64,000 nucleotides of DNA from Candidatus Leucobacter sulfamidivorax. GTDB lineage: Bacteria > Actinomycetota > Actinomycetes > Actinomycetales > Microbacteriaceae. The stretch covers positions 806,001-870,000 of the forward strand of contig QZLF01000002.1 of assembly GCA_016771945.1 (NCBI GenBank), written 5' to 3'. This document shows, piece by piece, positions 53,425 through 62,767 of the stretch. Below the pieces are notes generated by a model. It had not been told where the DNA came from and searched no databases. It saw only the letters and a list, made by a program, of their open reading frames with translations. Within the stretch, counting starts at the first letter, position 1, and every line of letters starts with the position of its first letter. The translations under genes and the position numbers were made by a program.

Positions 53425-53933
53425 CGACCGACCCCCACCTGTCCTCCGCCACGGCCTTCATCGCCGCAGCCGCGGAGCGGGGTCTGCGCCTCGCCGTCGC
53501 CGAGTCGCTGACGGGCGGCCTCCTCGCCTCGGAGTTCGTGGCGGTGCCCGGCTCCTCGCGCGTCTTCTCCGGGGGAGTGGTCGCCTACGACACGGCGCTC
53601 AAGCGCTCGGTGCTGGGGGTCGACGCCGAATTGCTGCGCGCGCGGGGCCCCGTCGACGCCGAGGTCGCCCGGCAGATGGCTCGCGGCGTGCGCCGGGCCT
53701 GCGCAGTCGACGGGCGCGAGGCCGACATCGGCATCGCCACGACCGGCGTCGCGGGCCCCGAGCCCGATCCGCAGACCGGGCAGCCCCCGGGCACGGTCTG
53801 GGTGGCGGTGAGCGGCCCGAAAGGGGATCATGCGACCCTGCTCGACGGACTCTCCGGCCTCGACCGGGTCGGCGTCCGCCTGGCCACGGTGCGGGCCGCG
53901 ATCGAGTTCGCGATCCGCGAATCGGGCATGTGA
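53421..53933 (+). CDS. cinA: CinA C-terminal domain protein (nicotinamide-nucleotide amidase type)
   Basis: A 170-residue protein consisting only of the CinA_C domain, as is common in actinobacteria. AVAESLTGGLLASEFVAVPGSSRVFSGGVVAY and IGIATTGVAGPEPDPQTGQPPGTVWVAV are diagnostic. It probably deamidates NMN to nicotinate mononucleotide. The GTG start overlaps pgsA. Confidence 0.92.
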   Translation: MTTDPHLSSATAFIAAAAERGLRLAVAESLTGGLLASEFVAVPGSSRVFSGGVVAYDTALKRSVLGVDAELLRARGPVDAEVARQMARGVRRACAVDGREADIGIATTGVAGPEPDPQTGQPPGTVWVAVSGPKGDHATLLDGLSGLDRVGVRLATVRAAIEFAIRESGM

Positions 53934-53951
53934 AGCCGCCCCTTTCGCAAA

Positions 53952-53972
53952 CTTGAGTCCACTCGGCTCAAA
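53952..53972. promoter_or_regulatory. HAIR-like HspR site
   Basis: CTTGAGT-N7-GCTCAAA matches the HspR consensus CTTGAGT-N7-ACTCAAG at 12 of 14 defined positions. It lies about 150 nt upstream of clgR in an unusually AT-rich stretch. Confidence 0.5.
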
Positions 53973-54020
53973 TTCAGCTAAATTTCAGGAATACCCGGGC
54001 TAATCTCACGGTTACTCCCA

Positions 54021-54049
54021 GTGACACCCCTCAGACTGAATGGTGTCAC
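54021..54049. promoter_or_regulatory. 8-bp inverted repeat upstream of clgR
   Basis: GTGACACC (54021-54028) and GGTGTCAC (54042-54049) are perfectly complementary with a 13-nt spacer. It lies 28 nt upstream of the -10 TAGTGT (54077-54082), a position suited to an activator or repressor. Confidence 0.45.
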
Positions 54050-54122
54050 CGCCCGACGCCGAAGCGTCGGAGCGGGTAGTGTGGAAGCGCAGCCCCGGTT
54101 GCGCGGAGAAAAGGAGGACGCC

Positions 54123-54449
54123 ATGGTGCTGGTTCGTCAGGAGATCGGCGATGTGCTCCGCGACTTCCGCCTGCAGAAGGGGCGCACCCTGCGCCAGGTG
54201 GCGGGCGACGCCAGCGTCGCCCTCGGCTACCTGAGCGAGGTCGAGCGAGGCCAGAAGGAGGCGTCGAGCGAGATTCTCGCCGCCGTCGCCGATGCGCTCG
54301 ACACGCCGCTGTCGGTGATCATGAGCGAGGTGAGCGATCGCCTCGCCGTCATCGAGGGACTCAGCGTTCCGCTGTCCGGGCATGTGCCGGATACGGTTCC
54401 CGCCGAGCTCGTCTCGGGGTACCGCTCCGAGCTGCTCGCGCAGCGCTAG
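54123..54449 (+). CDS. clgR: XRE-family regulator ClgR
   Basis: A 108-residue regulator with an N-terminal Cro/CI helix-turn-helix (IGDVLRDFRLQKGRTLRQVAGDASVALGYLSEVERGQKEAS) and a short tail ending SGYRSELLAQR. Its position after pgsA-cinA and its length identify it as ClgR, the activator of clp protease genes. AAAGGAGG precedes the ATG. A TAGTGT -10 and two candidate operators lie upstream. A strong terminator follows. Confidence 0.88.
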   Translation: MVLVRQEIGDVLRDFRLQKGRTLRQVAGDASVALGYLSEVERGQKEASSEILAAVADALDTPLSVIMSEVSDRLAVIEGLSVPLSGHVPDTVPAELVSGYRSELLAQR

Positions 54450-54465
54450 TGGAGGATCGGACCGA

Positions 54466-54491
54466 GCGCTCGGCCCTTCGGGGCCGGGCGC
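54466..54491 (+). terminator. clgR terminator
   Basis: GCGCTCGGCCC (54466-54476) pairs with 54481-54491 with one G-U around a TTCG tetraloop. It is 17 nt after the clgR stop. Confidence 0.75.
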
Positions 54492-54534
54492 TTCGCCGTT
54501 CTCCGGCACGACGCCGCGCGTCGGGGAGTCCGTC

Positions 54535-54756
54535 GTGCGCCTGAGCGAGTTCCAGCGCGCCATGCGCGAGGAGTTCGGCGACGTCTACGCCGGGGTGCTC
54601 ATGCGGGAGCACTGGCTCGCCGCACTCGGCGGCACCGCCACCGAGGCGCTGGATCGCGGCGTGCCGGCCCGCGAGGTCTGGCAGGCGCTGTGCGTCGACC
54701 TGCAGGTGCCCGAGGCGCGCCGCCACGGTCGCGGCCTCATCGATCCGCGAGGCTGA
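54535..54756 (+). CDS. DUF3046 protein
   Basis: A 73-residue protein from a GTG start (VRLSEFQRAMREEFGDVYAG). The pattern MREHWLAALGGTATEALDRGVPAREVWQALCVDLQVPEARRHGR is typical of DUF3046, an actinobacterial family usually located just before recA. Function unknown. Here recA is 2.7 kb further on because two other genes lie between. Confidence 0.9.
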   Translation: MRLSEFQRAMREEFGDVYAGVLMREHWLAALGGTATEALDRGVPAREVWQALCVDLQVPEARRHGRGLIDPRG

Positions 54757-54789
54757 CGCCTTCCCGCCTCGTGCGGGGGCGGGGAAGCG
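54757..54789 (+). terminator. hairpin after DUF3046
   Basis: CGCCTTCCCGCC (54757-54768) pairs with 54778-54789 at 10 of 12 positions. It begins at the base after the DUF3046 stop. Confidence 0.45.
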
Positions 54790-54902
54790 CCGGGCCGCCG
54801 AACCCGGGTTTCCGTAATATCCCGGATGATCGTGATCCTGCGGTGCGAGATCCTGTCTTGGAGATGGGGCGACGGAGCCCCGCCACGACGAGGAGCAGCG
54901 AC

Positions 54903-56045
54903 ATGACCGACACGACGAAGCGCACCGGCTATCTGTGGAACACGCTCTACGGCTGGGTCGACACCGGCTCCGGCGGGCTCACCCCCTCGAGCGTCTCGGC
55001 CGGGCTGCAGCCGATCTCCCACCATGTCGCTCATCCCGACACCAAGCGCCGCCTGCACGAGCTGGTGGTCGCCTCCGGGCTCATCGACCACCTCGTCGAA
55101 CTGCGCGCCGCGCCGGCGTCCCGGGAGGACGTGCTGCGGGTCCACGATGCGGCCCACGTGGACCGCATCGTCGCGGAAGGCGCGCTGCCAAAGGGGGGAG
55201 ACGCCGGCGACGGGGTCTCGCCGTTCGGCCAGGGCGGCGACCAGATCGCCTTCCTCGCCGCCGGCGGGGCGATCGAGGCGACTCGGGCCGTGGTGAGCGG
55301 TGAGGTGGATCGGGCCTATGCGCTCATCAACCCTCCCGGGCATCATGCCGAGCGGGCGCTCGGGCGCGGCTTCTGCATCTTCAACAACACCGCCGTCGCC
55401 GCGGCCTACGCGCTGGACGTGCTCGGGGTGGAGCGAGTGGCGATCGTCGACTGGGACGTCCATCACGGAAACGGGGCCCAGGACATCTTCTGGGAGTCTT
55501 CGCGGGTGTTGAACATCTCGCTGCACCAGAACCGCTGCTTCCCCTCCGACTCGGGTTTCGTGGAGGAGAACGGCGCGGGCGAGGGCGCCGGCTTCTCGGT
55601 GAACGTGCCCCTGCCGCCCGGGGGCGGAAACGGCGTGTACGAGTACGCTCTCGAGACGGTGGTGATCCCGGCGCTGGAGGCCTACCGGCCGCAGCTGATC
55701 CTCGTGCCCTGCGGCTTCGACGCGGCCATCATGGATCCGCTCGCCAGGATGATGGTGCGCGCCGACGGCTTCCGCCGCATGACGCGGCTCATCGTCGATG
55801 CCGCCGAGCGCATCTCGGAGGGGCGGATCGTGTTCCTGCAGGAGGGCGGATACAGCCCCTACTACGTGCCGTTCTGCGGTCTGGGCGTCATCGAGGAGCT
55901 CGCGGGGGTCTCGACGGGAACGGCCGACGCCTATGCGCCGATCGTCGGGGCGATGGGCGGTGACGAGGTGCTCGACCACGAGCGCGCCGCGGTGGACGCG
56001 GCGGGCGCGGCGGTGAGCCGGATCACGGTGCCTCCGGGGGCCTGA
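54903..56045 (+). CDS. class II histone-deacetylase-like amidohydrolase
   Basis: A 380-residue zinc amidohydrolase of the arginase/deacetylase fold. The active-site motifs are INPPGHHAE, VAIVDWDVHHGNG (Asp183-His188; Asp185 and His187 as zinc ligands) and LVPCGFDAAIMDPL, with a final QEGGYSPYYVPFC. Bacterial members deacetylate acetylpolyamines or other acylamines; the substrate here is not known. TAATAT upstream and GAGGAG before the ATG support independent expression. It and the convergent LuxR gene lie between DUF3046 and recA, an unusual place. Confidence 0.88.
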   Translation: MTDTTKRTGYLWNTLYGWVDTGSGGLTPSSVSAGLQPISHHVAHPDTKRRLHELVVASGLIDHLVELRAAPASREDVLRVHDAAHVDRIVAEGALPKGGDAGDGVSPFGQGGDQIAFLAAGGAIEATRAVVSGEVDRAYALINPPGHHAERALGRGFCIFNNTAVAAAYALDVLGVERVAIVDWDVHHGNGAQDIFWESSRVLNISLHQNRCFPSDSGFVEENGAGEGAGFSVNVPLPPGGGNGVYEYALETVVIPALEAYRPQLILVPCGFDAAIMDPLARMMVRADGFRRMTRLIVDAAERISEGRIVFLQEGGYSPYYVPFCGLGVIEELAGVSTGTADAYAPIVGAMGGDEVLDHERAAVDAAGAAVSRITVPPGA

Positions 56046-56092
56046 GCGGACCCGCTCCCGGCGGCGTCACGGGCCCCGGCGAGGCGCCGTGC

Positions 56093-57148
56093 TCAGCTCG
56101 CCGGTGCCGAGGGCGCCGCGAAGGTGCGCAGCACGGAGTGCACCGGGCACAGCACCGGATCGGGAAGGTAGGAGGCCGTGACGATCGCGCGCACCGCGGC
56201 TTCCACCCGATTGCTCGCACCCAGCTTGCGGCGCGCGTTGAGCAGGTGCGACTCGACGGTGCGGCGGCTCAGCTGCAGCCGGCGACCGATCGCGGCATCG
56301 TCGTTCCCGGCGCAGAGGAGGCTCAGCACCCTCAGCTCCTGTAGCGAGAGCCGGTGGTGGTCGGAGGGCTCCGCCGGGGCGACGCCCACGAGGATCTCGC
56401 GCGGATCGGCGAGGACCCTGATCTCCACCTGGAAGAGGCGCCTGTCCGATGCCCAGAGGTGACGCGTCGACTGCAATCCCGTCGCCCGGAACTGCTCGAG
56501 ATGCTCGTGGAACGCAGGGCTCTCGAGGAAGGCGGGCGCGTCTGCCTGCTCGGCACTCAGCGGCGCGGCTCCGGGGGAGCCGGGGAAGGCGTACCAGACC
56601 CAGCCGGGCCTCGCCTCGGCGTCCGGTTCGAGGGGGCCGCCGCGCCGCTCCATGACGAGCGCGGCGAGCAGGCCGCGAACGGACGCGGCCGCGCGACGGC
56701 TCTCCTCGGTGAAGCTCGGGCTCTGCCTCGCGGAGAAGTGGGCGATTCCGACGTACTCCCCGCGGAGGAACAGCTCCATGCTCATCCCGTCGCGATAGCC
56801 GCCCGCGCGCAGGTGGTCGCGGAAGATGCTCGACTCCACGAAGTCGTCGCGGAACTCGGGTCGCACCGAGCTGATGGCCGGCGGGAGGCCGTCGTCGGGG
56901 CTCAGCGCACGGGTGAAGCCCAACCGGTACTTCTGCACGAAGAGGTGCTGCAACGCCCAGGCGGATGCCGGATCGTAGCCGATGCGGAGCACCTCCCGGA
57001 TCTCCGAGCGCCGGGGCTCGTGGCGGAGCAGCTGCACGGCGTCGAACGGGAGAACGGAGCGCAGTTCCGACACCGCCGAGACGGCGATGTCATGGTCGTG
57101 ACCGTGGCGAAGCCGCTCCTCGTGCGGCGGCGTTCCGACGGCGACCAT
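56093..57148 (-). CDS. LuxR-type regulator with GAF-like sensor
   Basis: A 351-residue regulator. Residues about 20-165 resemble a GAF sensor (LPFDAVQLLRHE, DDFVESSIFRDHLRAGGYRDGMSMELFLRGEYVGIAHFS). The C-terminus is a LuxR helix-turn-helix: LSLQELRVLSLLCAGNDDAAIG, RRLQLSRRTVESHLLNARRKLGASNRVEAAVRAI. More A/T-ending codons than in recA. It is convergent to the amidohydrolase gene and divergent from recA. It may control the amidohydrolase; this is inferred only from position. Confidence 0.85.
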   Translation of the reverse strand: MVAVGTPPHEERLRHGHDHDIAVSAVSELRSVLPFDAVQLLRHEPRRSEIREVLRIGYDPASAWALQHLFVQKYRLGFTRALSPDDGLPPAISSVRPEFRDDFVESSIFRDHLRAGGYRDGMSMELFLRGEYVGIAHFSARQSPSFTEESRRAAASVRGLLAALVMERRGGPLEPDAEARPGWVWYAFPGSPGAAPLSAEQADAPAFLESPAFHEHLEQFRATGLQSTRHLWASDRRLFQVEIRVLADPREILVGVAPAEPSDHHRLSLQELRVLSLLCAGNDDAAIGRRLQLSRRTVESHLLNARRKLGASNRVEAAVRAIVTASYLPDPVLCPVHSVLRTFAAPSAPAS

Positions 57149-57459
57149 GGTGTCACGCTAACCGGGAGGAGAGGGCCCGTCAAGGCGCGAGCTGCGGGCG
57201 TGCGAGCCCGGCCCGGGAGCGGATTTCCGCGACACGCAGGACTTCCTTCGAATATGTGTTCGAACTCGCGTATGCTCGCTCACAGGTGGCGAGGTGCCCG
57301 GTTCTCCACAGATTCGAGGATCCGACCGTGAATGTCGGTGGTGCGATCTAGTGTCGAACTCACCAGCCACTCACGCCTTGCCGATCGGGTTCGCGCCCGG
57401 CGACGGCAGCAGGTAGGCGGCACCGACCGGCGATCATCGCCACGAGCAGAGGAACGAAG
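57149..57459 (+). promoter_or_regulatory. recA control region with SOS box
   Basis: A gene-free stretch of 311 nt. TCGAATATGTGTTCGA at 57248-57263 fits the actinobacterial LexA site CGAACNNNNGTTCG with one mismatch. TATGCT (57271-57276) is the -10, with TTCGAA overlapping the LexA site as -35 at 18 nt. The message would have a leader of about 180 nt containing a small CCGAC/GTCGG hairpin near 57326. No gene is seen in the leader. Confidence 0.8.
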
Positions 57460-58542
57460 ATGGCAGCACCCCAGGATCGTGAGAAGGCACTCGAAGCGGC
57501 ACTCGCGAACATCGACAAGCAGTTCGGCAAGGGCGCCATCATGCGCCTCGGCAGCACCGAGCGCCCCCCGGTGGAGGTCATTCCGACCGGATCGATCGCG
57601 CTCGACATCGCGCTCGGCATCGGCGGGCTCCCGCGCGGCCGCATCATCGAGATCTACGGCCCCGAGTCCTCGGGCAAGACGACGCTCACCCTGCACGCGA
57701 TCGCGAACGCGCAGCGCGCGGGCGGCATCGCCGCCTTCATCGACGCCGAGCACGCCCTCGATCCCGAGTACGCGCAGAAGCTGGGCGTCGACATCGACCA
57801 GCTGCTGGTCTCGCAGCCGGACACCGGTGAGCAGGCGCTCGAGATCGCCGACATGCTGATCCGCTCGGGCTCGGTCGACCTCGTGGTGATCGACTCCGTC
57901 GCGGCGCTCGTGCCCAAGGCCGAGATCGAGGGCGAGATGGGCGACAGCCATGTCGGCCTGCAGGCCCGTCTCATGTCGCAGGCGCTGCGCAAGATCACCG
58001 GCGGGCTCAACCAGACGAAGACGACCGCGATCTTCATCAATCAGCTGCGCGAGAAGATCGGCGTGTTCTTCGGCAGCCCCGAGACCACGGCCGGAGGCAA
58101 GGCGCTGAAGTTCTACGCCTCGGTCCGTCTCGACATCCGCCGCATCCAGACCCTGAAGGACGGCGCCGACGCGGTCGGCAACCGGACGCGCGTCAAGGTC
58201 GTCAAGAACAAGATGGCGCCGCCCTTCAAGCAGGCCGAGTTCGACATCCTCTACGGCACGGGCATCTCGCGCGAGGGCTCGCTCATCGACTTCGGCGTCG
58301 AGCACGGCCTCATCAAGAAGAGCGGGGCCTGGTACACCTACGACGGCGACCAGCTCGGGCAGGGCATGGAGAACTCCCGCCGCTTCCTGCTGGAGAATCC
58401 CGACGTTGCCGCCGAGATCGAGGAGAAGCTGCTCGTGAAGCTCGGAGTGAAGAGCGACCCGAACGCGCCTCTCACAGCCGTCGACGGCGGCGGTGCGGTC
58501 GGCGCCATGGACGAGCCGATCGAGCAGCGGCTGGGCGCGTAG
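57460..58542 (+). CDS. recA: recombinase RecA
   Basis: A 360-residue protein for homologous recombination and SOS induction. Walker A is GPESSGKTT (residues 67-75), Walker B is VDLVVIDSV, and the DNA-binding loops are in the segment containing [46 protein letters not shown] is typical. The C-terminal tail is acidic. It is followed at 12 nt by recX. Confidence 0.98.
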   Translation: MAAPQDREKALEAALANIDKQFGKGAIMRLGSTERPPVEVIPTGSIALDIALGIGGLPRGRIIEIYGPESSGKTTLTLHAIANAQRAGGIAAFIDAEHALDPEYAQKLGVDIDQLLVSQPDTGEQALEIADMLIRSGSVDLVVIDSVAALVPKAEIEGEMGDSHVGLQARLMSQALRKITGGLNQTKTTAIFINQLREKIGVFFGSPETTAGGKALKFYASVRLDIRRIQTLKDGADAVGNRTRVKVVKNKMAPPFKQAEFDILYGTGISREGSLIDFGVEHGLIKKSGAWYTYDGDQLGQGMENSRRFLLENPDVAAEIEEKLLVKLGVKSDPNAPLTAVDGGGAVGAMDEPIEQRLGA

Positions 58543-58554
58543 GCGGAGGCAGCC

Positions 58555-59268
58555 GTGGCGGTGCGATTCCTTCCCGAGCGCGAAGCGCCCGAGAACGTCC
58601 CGGAGCGCGACCGGGGCGATCTCGCCGAGGTCATCGACCTGAGGTCCCGGTTGACGCGCGCACCGGAGCAGGCCGCGATCGAGCGGAGCGCCTCCGGCCG
58701 GGGTTCAGCTGACCAGAGTGCAGCTGAGCAGAGTGCCGCCGATAGTCAGGGTGCCGCCGAGGCGGATGGCGGCCCGGCTCGCACCGCTGCCGAGGACGGG
58801 GTGCGCCTGCTCGCGCGCAAGTCGCGCTCGAGCGGCGAGCTGCGCCGAGAGCTGAGCGCGCTGGGGCACGACACCCCCGACGTCGAGGCGGTGCTGCTCG
58901 AGTTCGAGGGGAACCTCTACCTCGACGATCTCGGGCTCGCCAGGGTGCTCGCAGAGGGGCTCCGCGAGCGCAAGCGGGCGAGCCGCGCGCAGATCCGGGC
59001 GAAGCTGCGCGAGCGTCTGCTGCCCGACGGCGTGATCGAGACGGTGCTCGTCGAGCTGGACGACGAGCAGGAGGACGAGCTGCTGCGGGCCGCGGCCGAG
59101 GAGCGGGCGCGGCGGCTGCGCGGGCTCGATCGGCAGACGGCCGAGCGCCGGCTGCTCGGTTTCCTGGCACGCAGGGGCTGGTCCGGAGAGCCGGCCATCC
59201 GGGCCTGTCGCGAGGCGCTCGCGGGCATCGATCCCACCGGGGAACGCGCGCGAGTGCGGTTCGAGTAG
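58555..59268 (+). CDS. recX: RecA regulator RecX
   Basis: A 237-residue protein from a GTG start. The first 80 residues are low-complexity (Ser/Ala/Gln-rich) and probably disordered. The RecX repeats follow: VRLLARKSRSSGELRRELSALGH, DDLGLARVLAEGLRERKRASRAQIRAKLRERLL, and AERRLLGFLARRGWSGEPAIRAC. It inhibits RecA filament growth. It is co-transcribed with recA and convergent to the methyltransferase gene. Confidence 0.93.
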   Translation: MAVRFLPEREAPENVPERDRGDLAEVIDLRSRLTRAPEQAAIERSASGRGSADQSAAEQSAADSQGAAEADGGPARTAAEDGVRLLARKSRSSGELRRELSALGHDTPDVEAVLLEFEGNLYLDDLGLARVLAEGLRERKRASRAQIRAKLRERLLPDGVIETVLVELDDEQEDELLRAAAEERARRLRGLDRQTAERRLLGFLARRGWSGEPAIRACREALAGIDPTGERARVRFE

Positions 59269-59293
59269 GGCGAGGGAAGCCCGGAGCGGCGTG

Positions 59294-60154
59294 TCAGGCC
59301 CGGAGCGCGAGGCGCAGCACGATGGTCTGGCCGTCATCCCCGCGAACGGCCTCCGATGAGAACCCGGCCAGGTCGGCGACCCCTTCCGCGGTCTCGGCCT
59401 GAGTGCGGTGCATCTCGACGAGCAGCACGCCGCCCGGGGCGAGCCACGCGGGCGATTGCGCGATCAGCTCGCGCACGCGATCGAGGCCGTCCTCCCCGGC
59501 GATGAGCGCTTCCGGGGGCTCGTAGTCGACGGCCTCGCGAGGCAGTTCCGCGAGTTCGCCGCGAGGCACGTACGGCGGCACCGCGGCGATCACGTCGATC
59601 CCGCCCGCGAGGGAGTCGGGCAGGCCCGCGAGCACCTCTCCGCCGAAGAGCCGCGCCCCCGGTCCGAGGTTCGCGCGGGCGGCCTCCCGGGCGCGATCGT
59701 CGCGCTCGCAGGCGAGGATCGCGGTGCCCGGGGTCCCGGTCTCGGTCGCCGGCGCGGCCTCGACCGAGGCCGCGATCGGCGCGACTCCCGCGAAGGCCTC
59801 GAGGAAGACGACGGTTCGATCGCCCGGCGTCCCGTGCCCGCCGTCGCGCGCCGCACGGGCGGCGCGGATCCGGCGCACCTCGCGGATCGCGGTGTCCGCG
59901 AGCAGCAGGCTCCGCTGCCGCGGCACGAAGCACCCGGGATCGACGCGCAGTCGCCTGCCGCCGAAGTCGACCCAGCCGATGAGCGGCTCGAGCGGCTCGC
60001 CCCCGATCCGGCGTCGGGCGAGCCGCTCGAGGAGCTCGTCGTCGCCCGCGGCGCGCTCGCGCAGCAGCCGGGCCTCGTCCTCGGCGAACACGCAGCCGGC
60101 CGCCCGGAGCCGCTCGACGAGCGGATCCTCGGGGGCAGCTTCGAGGTCTCGCAT
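59294..60154 (-). CDS. PrmC-related methyltransferase with altered catalytic motif
   Basis: A 286-residue protein of the HemK/PrmC type. The N-terminal helical region with [16 protein letters not shown] and a SAM-binding fold ([34 protein letters not shown]) are recognisable. The catalytic motif, normally NPPY, reads AVPPYVP: Val replaces the Asn that holds the glutamine substrate. [23 protein letters not shown] and [13 protein letters not shown] follow. It matches the PrmC-related group of actinobacteria better than true PrmC. TAGGAT lies 8 nt before the ATG. Activity is doubtful without the Asn. Confidence 0.8.
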   Translation of the reverse strand: MRDLEAAPEDPLVERLRAAGCVFAEDEARLLRERAAGDDELLERLARRRIGGEPLEPLIGWVDFGGRRLRVDPGCFVPRQRSLLLADTAIREVRRIRAARAARDGGHGTPGDRTVVFLEAFAGVAPIAASVEAAPATETGTPGTAILACERDDRAREAARANLGPGARLFGGEVLAGLPDSLAGGIDVIAAVPPYVPRGELAELPREAVDYEPPEALIAGEDGLDRVRELIAQSPAWLAPGGVLLVEMHRTQAETAEGVADLAGFSSEAVRGDDGQTIVLRLALRA

Positions 60155-60162
60155 ACGGGGGA

Positions 60163-60186
60163 ATCCTATTCGTGCGCCGGTAGAAT
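60163..60186. promoter_or_regulatory. divergent -10 elements of the methyltransferase gene and miaB
   Basis: Minus strand TAGGAT at 60163-60168, 8 nt before its ATG; plus strand TAGAAT at 60181-60186, 7 nt before the miaB ATG. Both are leaderless-type and only 12 nt apart. Confidence 0.5.
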
Positions 60187-60193
60187 CGTCACC

Positions 60194-61780
60194 ATGCCGA
60201 CCGCCGAAGCCCTCGCCGAAGCCGCTACAGGAACAGGCACCGTCATCGATCCGTCGCCTGCGGCCCTGCGCGCCGACGGCTCGCCGCGCAGCTACGCCGT
60301 CCGCACGCTCGGCTGCCAGATGAACGTGCACGACTCCGAGCGGCTCTCGGGCTCCCTCGAGGCCGCGGGGTACGTCGCCGCCGAGAACCCCGAGCAGGCC
60401 GATGTGGTCGTGATCAACACCTGCGCGGTGCGGGAGAATGCCGCGAACAAGCTCTACGGCAACCTGGGCCACCTCGCGGGCGTGAAGCGCCAGCACGAGG
60501 GCATGCAGATCGCCGTCGGCGGCTGCCTCGCGCAGAAGGACCAGGGCGCGATCGTCGAGAAGGCGCCGTGGGTCGACGTCGTCTTCGGCACGCACAACAT
60601 GGGCTCGCTCCCCGCGCTGCTCGAACGCGCCCGCCACAACGCCGAGGCGCAGGTCGAGATCCTCGAATCCCTCGAGGTGTTCCCCTCGACGCTGCCGACC
60701 AAGCGCGAGTCGGCCTCGAGCGGCTGGGTGTCGATCTCGGTGGGGTGCAACAACACCTGCACCTTCTGCATCGTGCCCGCGCTCCGCGGCAAGGAGAAGG
60801 ATCGCCGGCCCGGCGACATCCTCGCCGAGGTGCAGGCCCTCGTCGACGACGGCGCCGTCGAGGTGACCCTGCTCGGCCAGAACGTCAACAGCTACGGCGT
60901 CGAGTTCGGCGACCGGCAGGCGTTCGGCAAGCTGCTGCGCGCCATGGGCGGCATCGGCGGCCTCGAGCGGGTGCGCTTCACGAGCCCGCATCCGGCCGCC
61001 TTCACGGAGGACGTCATCGCGGCCATGGCCGAGACGCCGAACGTCATGCCCTCCCTGCACATGCCGCTGCAGTCGGGCAGCGACGCGATCCTCAAGGCCA
61101 TGCGCCGCAGCTACCGCAGCACGCGCTTCCTCGGCATCCTCGACGCCGTGCGCGAGCGCATCCCGCACGCGGCCATCACGACCGACATCATCGTCGGCTT
61201 CCCGGGCGAGACCGACGAGGACTTCGAGGACACGATGCGCGTCGTCGAGGAATCCCGCTTCTCGAGCGCCTTCACCTTCCAGTACTCGATCCGCCCCGGC
61301 ACCCCCGCCGCGACCATGGAGGGGCAGCTGCCCAAGGCCGTCGTGCAGGAGCGCTACGACCGGCTGATCGCCCTCCAGGAGCGCGTCTCGCTCGAGGAGA
61401 ACGAGGCGCAGGTCGGCCGCGAGCTCGAAGTGCTCGTCGCCGAGCACGAGGGGAAGAAGGACGACGCGACGCGCAGGCTCTCCGGCCGCGCGCGGGACAA
61501 CCGGCTCGTGCACTTCGCGGTGCCCGAGGGCGCCGAGACGCCGCGCCCCGGCGACGCGGTCACGGTGCGCGCGACCTCGGCCGCCCCGCACTTCCTGATC
61601 GCCGACGACCCGGCCGTCTACGCGGTGCGTCGCACCCGTTCGGGCGACGCCTGGGATCGCCGGCAGGCCGAGAGCTGCGGCGTGCCGGCGATCGGGGCCG
61701 GGGCGTCCGGGACAGCCGGCGCGGGAGCCGCACCGGCCGGCGCGGTCGGCCTCGGCATGCCCGCGCTGCGGGTGCGGTGA
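60194..61780 (+). CDS. miaB: tRNA-2-methylthio-N6-dimethylallyladenosine synthase
   Basis: A 528-residue radical-SAM methylthiotransferase that modifies A37 of tRNAs after MiaA. The N-terminal UPF0004 cluster cysteines are in [16 protein letters not shown] and GGCLAQK. The radical-SAM motif CNNTCTFC holds Cys185, Cys189 and Cys192. A TRAM domain closes the conserved part. An Ala/Gly-rich tail of about 40 residues follows. The stop overlaps the miaA start. Confidence 0.95.
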   Translation: MPTAEALAEAATGTGTVIDPSPAALRADGSPRSYAVRTLGCQMNVHDSERLSGSLEAAGYVAAENPEQADVVVINTCAVRENAANKLYGNLGHLAGVKRQHEGMQIAVGGCLAQKDQGAIVEKAPWVDVVFGTHNMGSLPALLERARHNAEAQVEILESLEVFPSTLPTKRESASSGWVSISVGCNNTCTFCIVPALRGKEKDRRPGDILAEVQALVDDGAVEVTLLGQNVNSYGVEFGDRQAFGKLLRAMGGIGGLERVRFTSPHPAAFTEDVIAAMAETPNVMPSLHMPLQSGSDAILKAMRRSYRSTRFLGILDAVRERIPHAAITTDIIVGFPGETDEDFEDTMRVVEESRFSSAFTFQYSIRPGTPAATMEGQLPKAVVQERYDRLIALQERVSLEENEAQVGRELEVLVAEHEGKKDDATRRLSGRARDNRLVHFAVPEGAETPRPGDAVTVRATSAAPHFLIADDPAVYAVRRTRSGDAWDRRQAESCGVPAIGAGASGTAGAGAAPAGAVGLGMPALRVR

Positions 61781-62733
61781 CGGCGCCCCGGGGGGCGGCG
61801 CCGCGAGAGACGGCGCCGCGGGCGGCGCCCGAGAGTCCCGTGCTCTGGGCCGTCGTCGGCGCCACGGGCACCGGCAAGACGGCGCTCTCGCTCGACCTCG
61901 CCGAGCGCCTCGCCCGCGAGGGCAGGGGCGCCGAGATCGTGAACGCCGACGCCATGCAGCTCTATCGCGGCATGGACATCGGCACCGCGAAGCTTCCGGA
62001 GGAAGAGCGCCGGGGCGTTCCGCACCACCTCTTCGACGCGGTCGAGCCGAGCGAGGAGGCGACCGTCGCCTGGTACCAGCCGCGGGCGCGCGCCGTCGTC
62101 GACGAGATCCGGGCCCGGGGGAACGATGCGATCCTCGTCGGCGGATCGGGCCTCTACGTCTCGAGCGTCGTCTTCGACTTCCGCTTCCCCCCGCGCGACG
62201 AGCGGCTGCGTGCCGGGCTTGAGCGCGAGGCCGAGGAGCACGGCGCGGCCCCGCTGCTCGAGCGCCTGCGCGCCCTCGACCCCGCCGCCGCGGCGGCAGT
62301 CGACGCCCGCAACCCGCGCCGCGTGGTGCGCGCGCTCGAGGTGGCGATGCTCGGCGGCGAGGCGCAGGTGGTCCTGCCCGAGACGCCCGAGCTCTGGTGG
62401 CCTGCGACGCGCATCCTCGGCGTCGGCGCGCCCCGCGCCGAGCTCGTCGAGCGCCTCGAGGCCAGAGTCGAGAACATGTGGGCCGCCGGGCTCCTGGAAG
62501 AGGTCGAGGCCCTGATCGCTCGTGGCATCGAACGCGGCCGCACCGCGAGCCGGGCCATCGGCTACGCGCAGGCGCTCGCGCAGCTGCGCGGCGAGCTGGG
62601 CGAGGCCGAGGCGATCGCCGAGACGCAGTCCCTCACGCGACGCTACGCCCGCCGCCAGGTCAGCTGGTTCAAGCGCTATCCGGCTGTCGAATGGCTGGGT
62701 GCGGGCGAGCTCTCCGCGATCCGCCCCGCGTGA
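61777..62733 (+). CDS. miaA: tRNA dimethylallyltransferase
   Basis: A 318-residue enzyme that prenylates A37 of tRNAs reading U-starting codons. The P-loop is [37 protein letters not shown] and [12 protein letters not shown] are family signatures, and [13 protein letters not shown] closes the protein. The GTG start overlaps the miaB stop (GTGA), with about 20 extra N-terminal residues before the P-loop. It supplies the substrate for MiaB. Confidence 0.95.
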   Translation: MTAPRGAAPRETAPRAAPESPVLWAVVGATGTGKTALSLDLAERLAREGRGAEIVNADAMQLYRGMDIGTAKLPEEERRGVPHHLFDAVEPSEEATVAWYQPRARAVVDEIRARGNDAILVGGSGLYVSSVVFDFRFPPRDERLRAGLEREAEEHGAAPLLERLRALDPAAAAAVDARNPRRVVRALEVAMLGGEAQVVLPETPELWWPATRILGVGAPRAELVERLEARVENMWAAGLLEEVEALIARGIERGRTASRAIGYAQALAQLRGELGEAEAIAETQSLTRRYARRQVSWFKRYPAVEWLGAGELSAIRPA

Positions 62734-62767
62734 GCTGAGAAGCGTGCGAACTGAGAGGATGGAGCCC

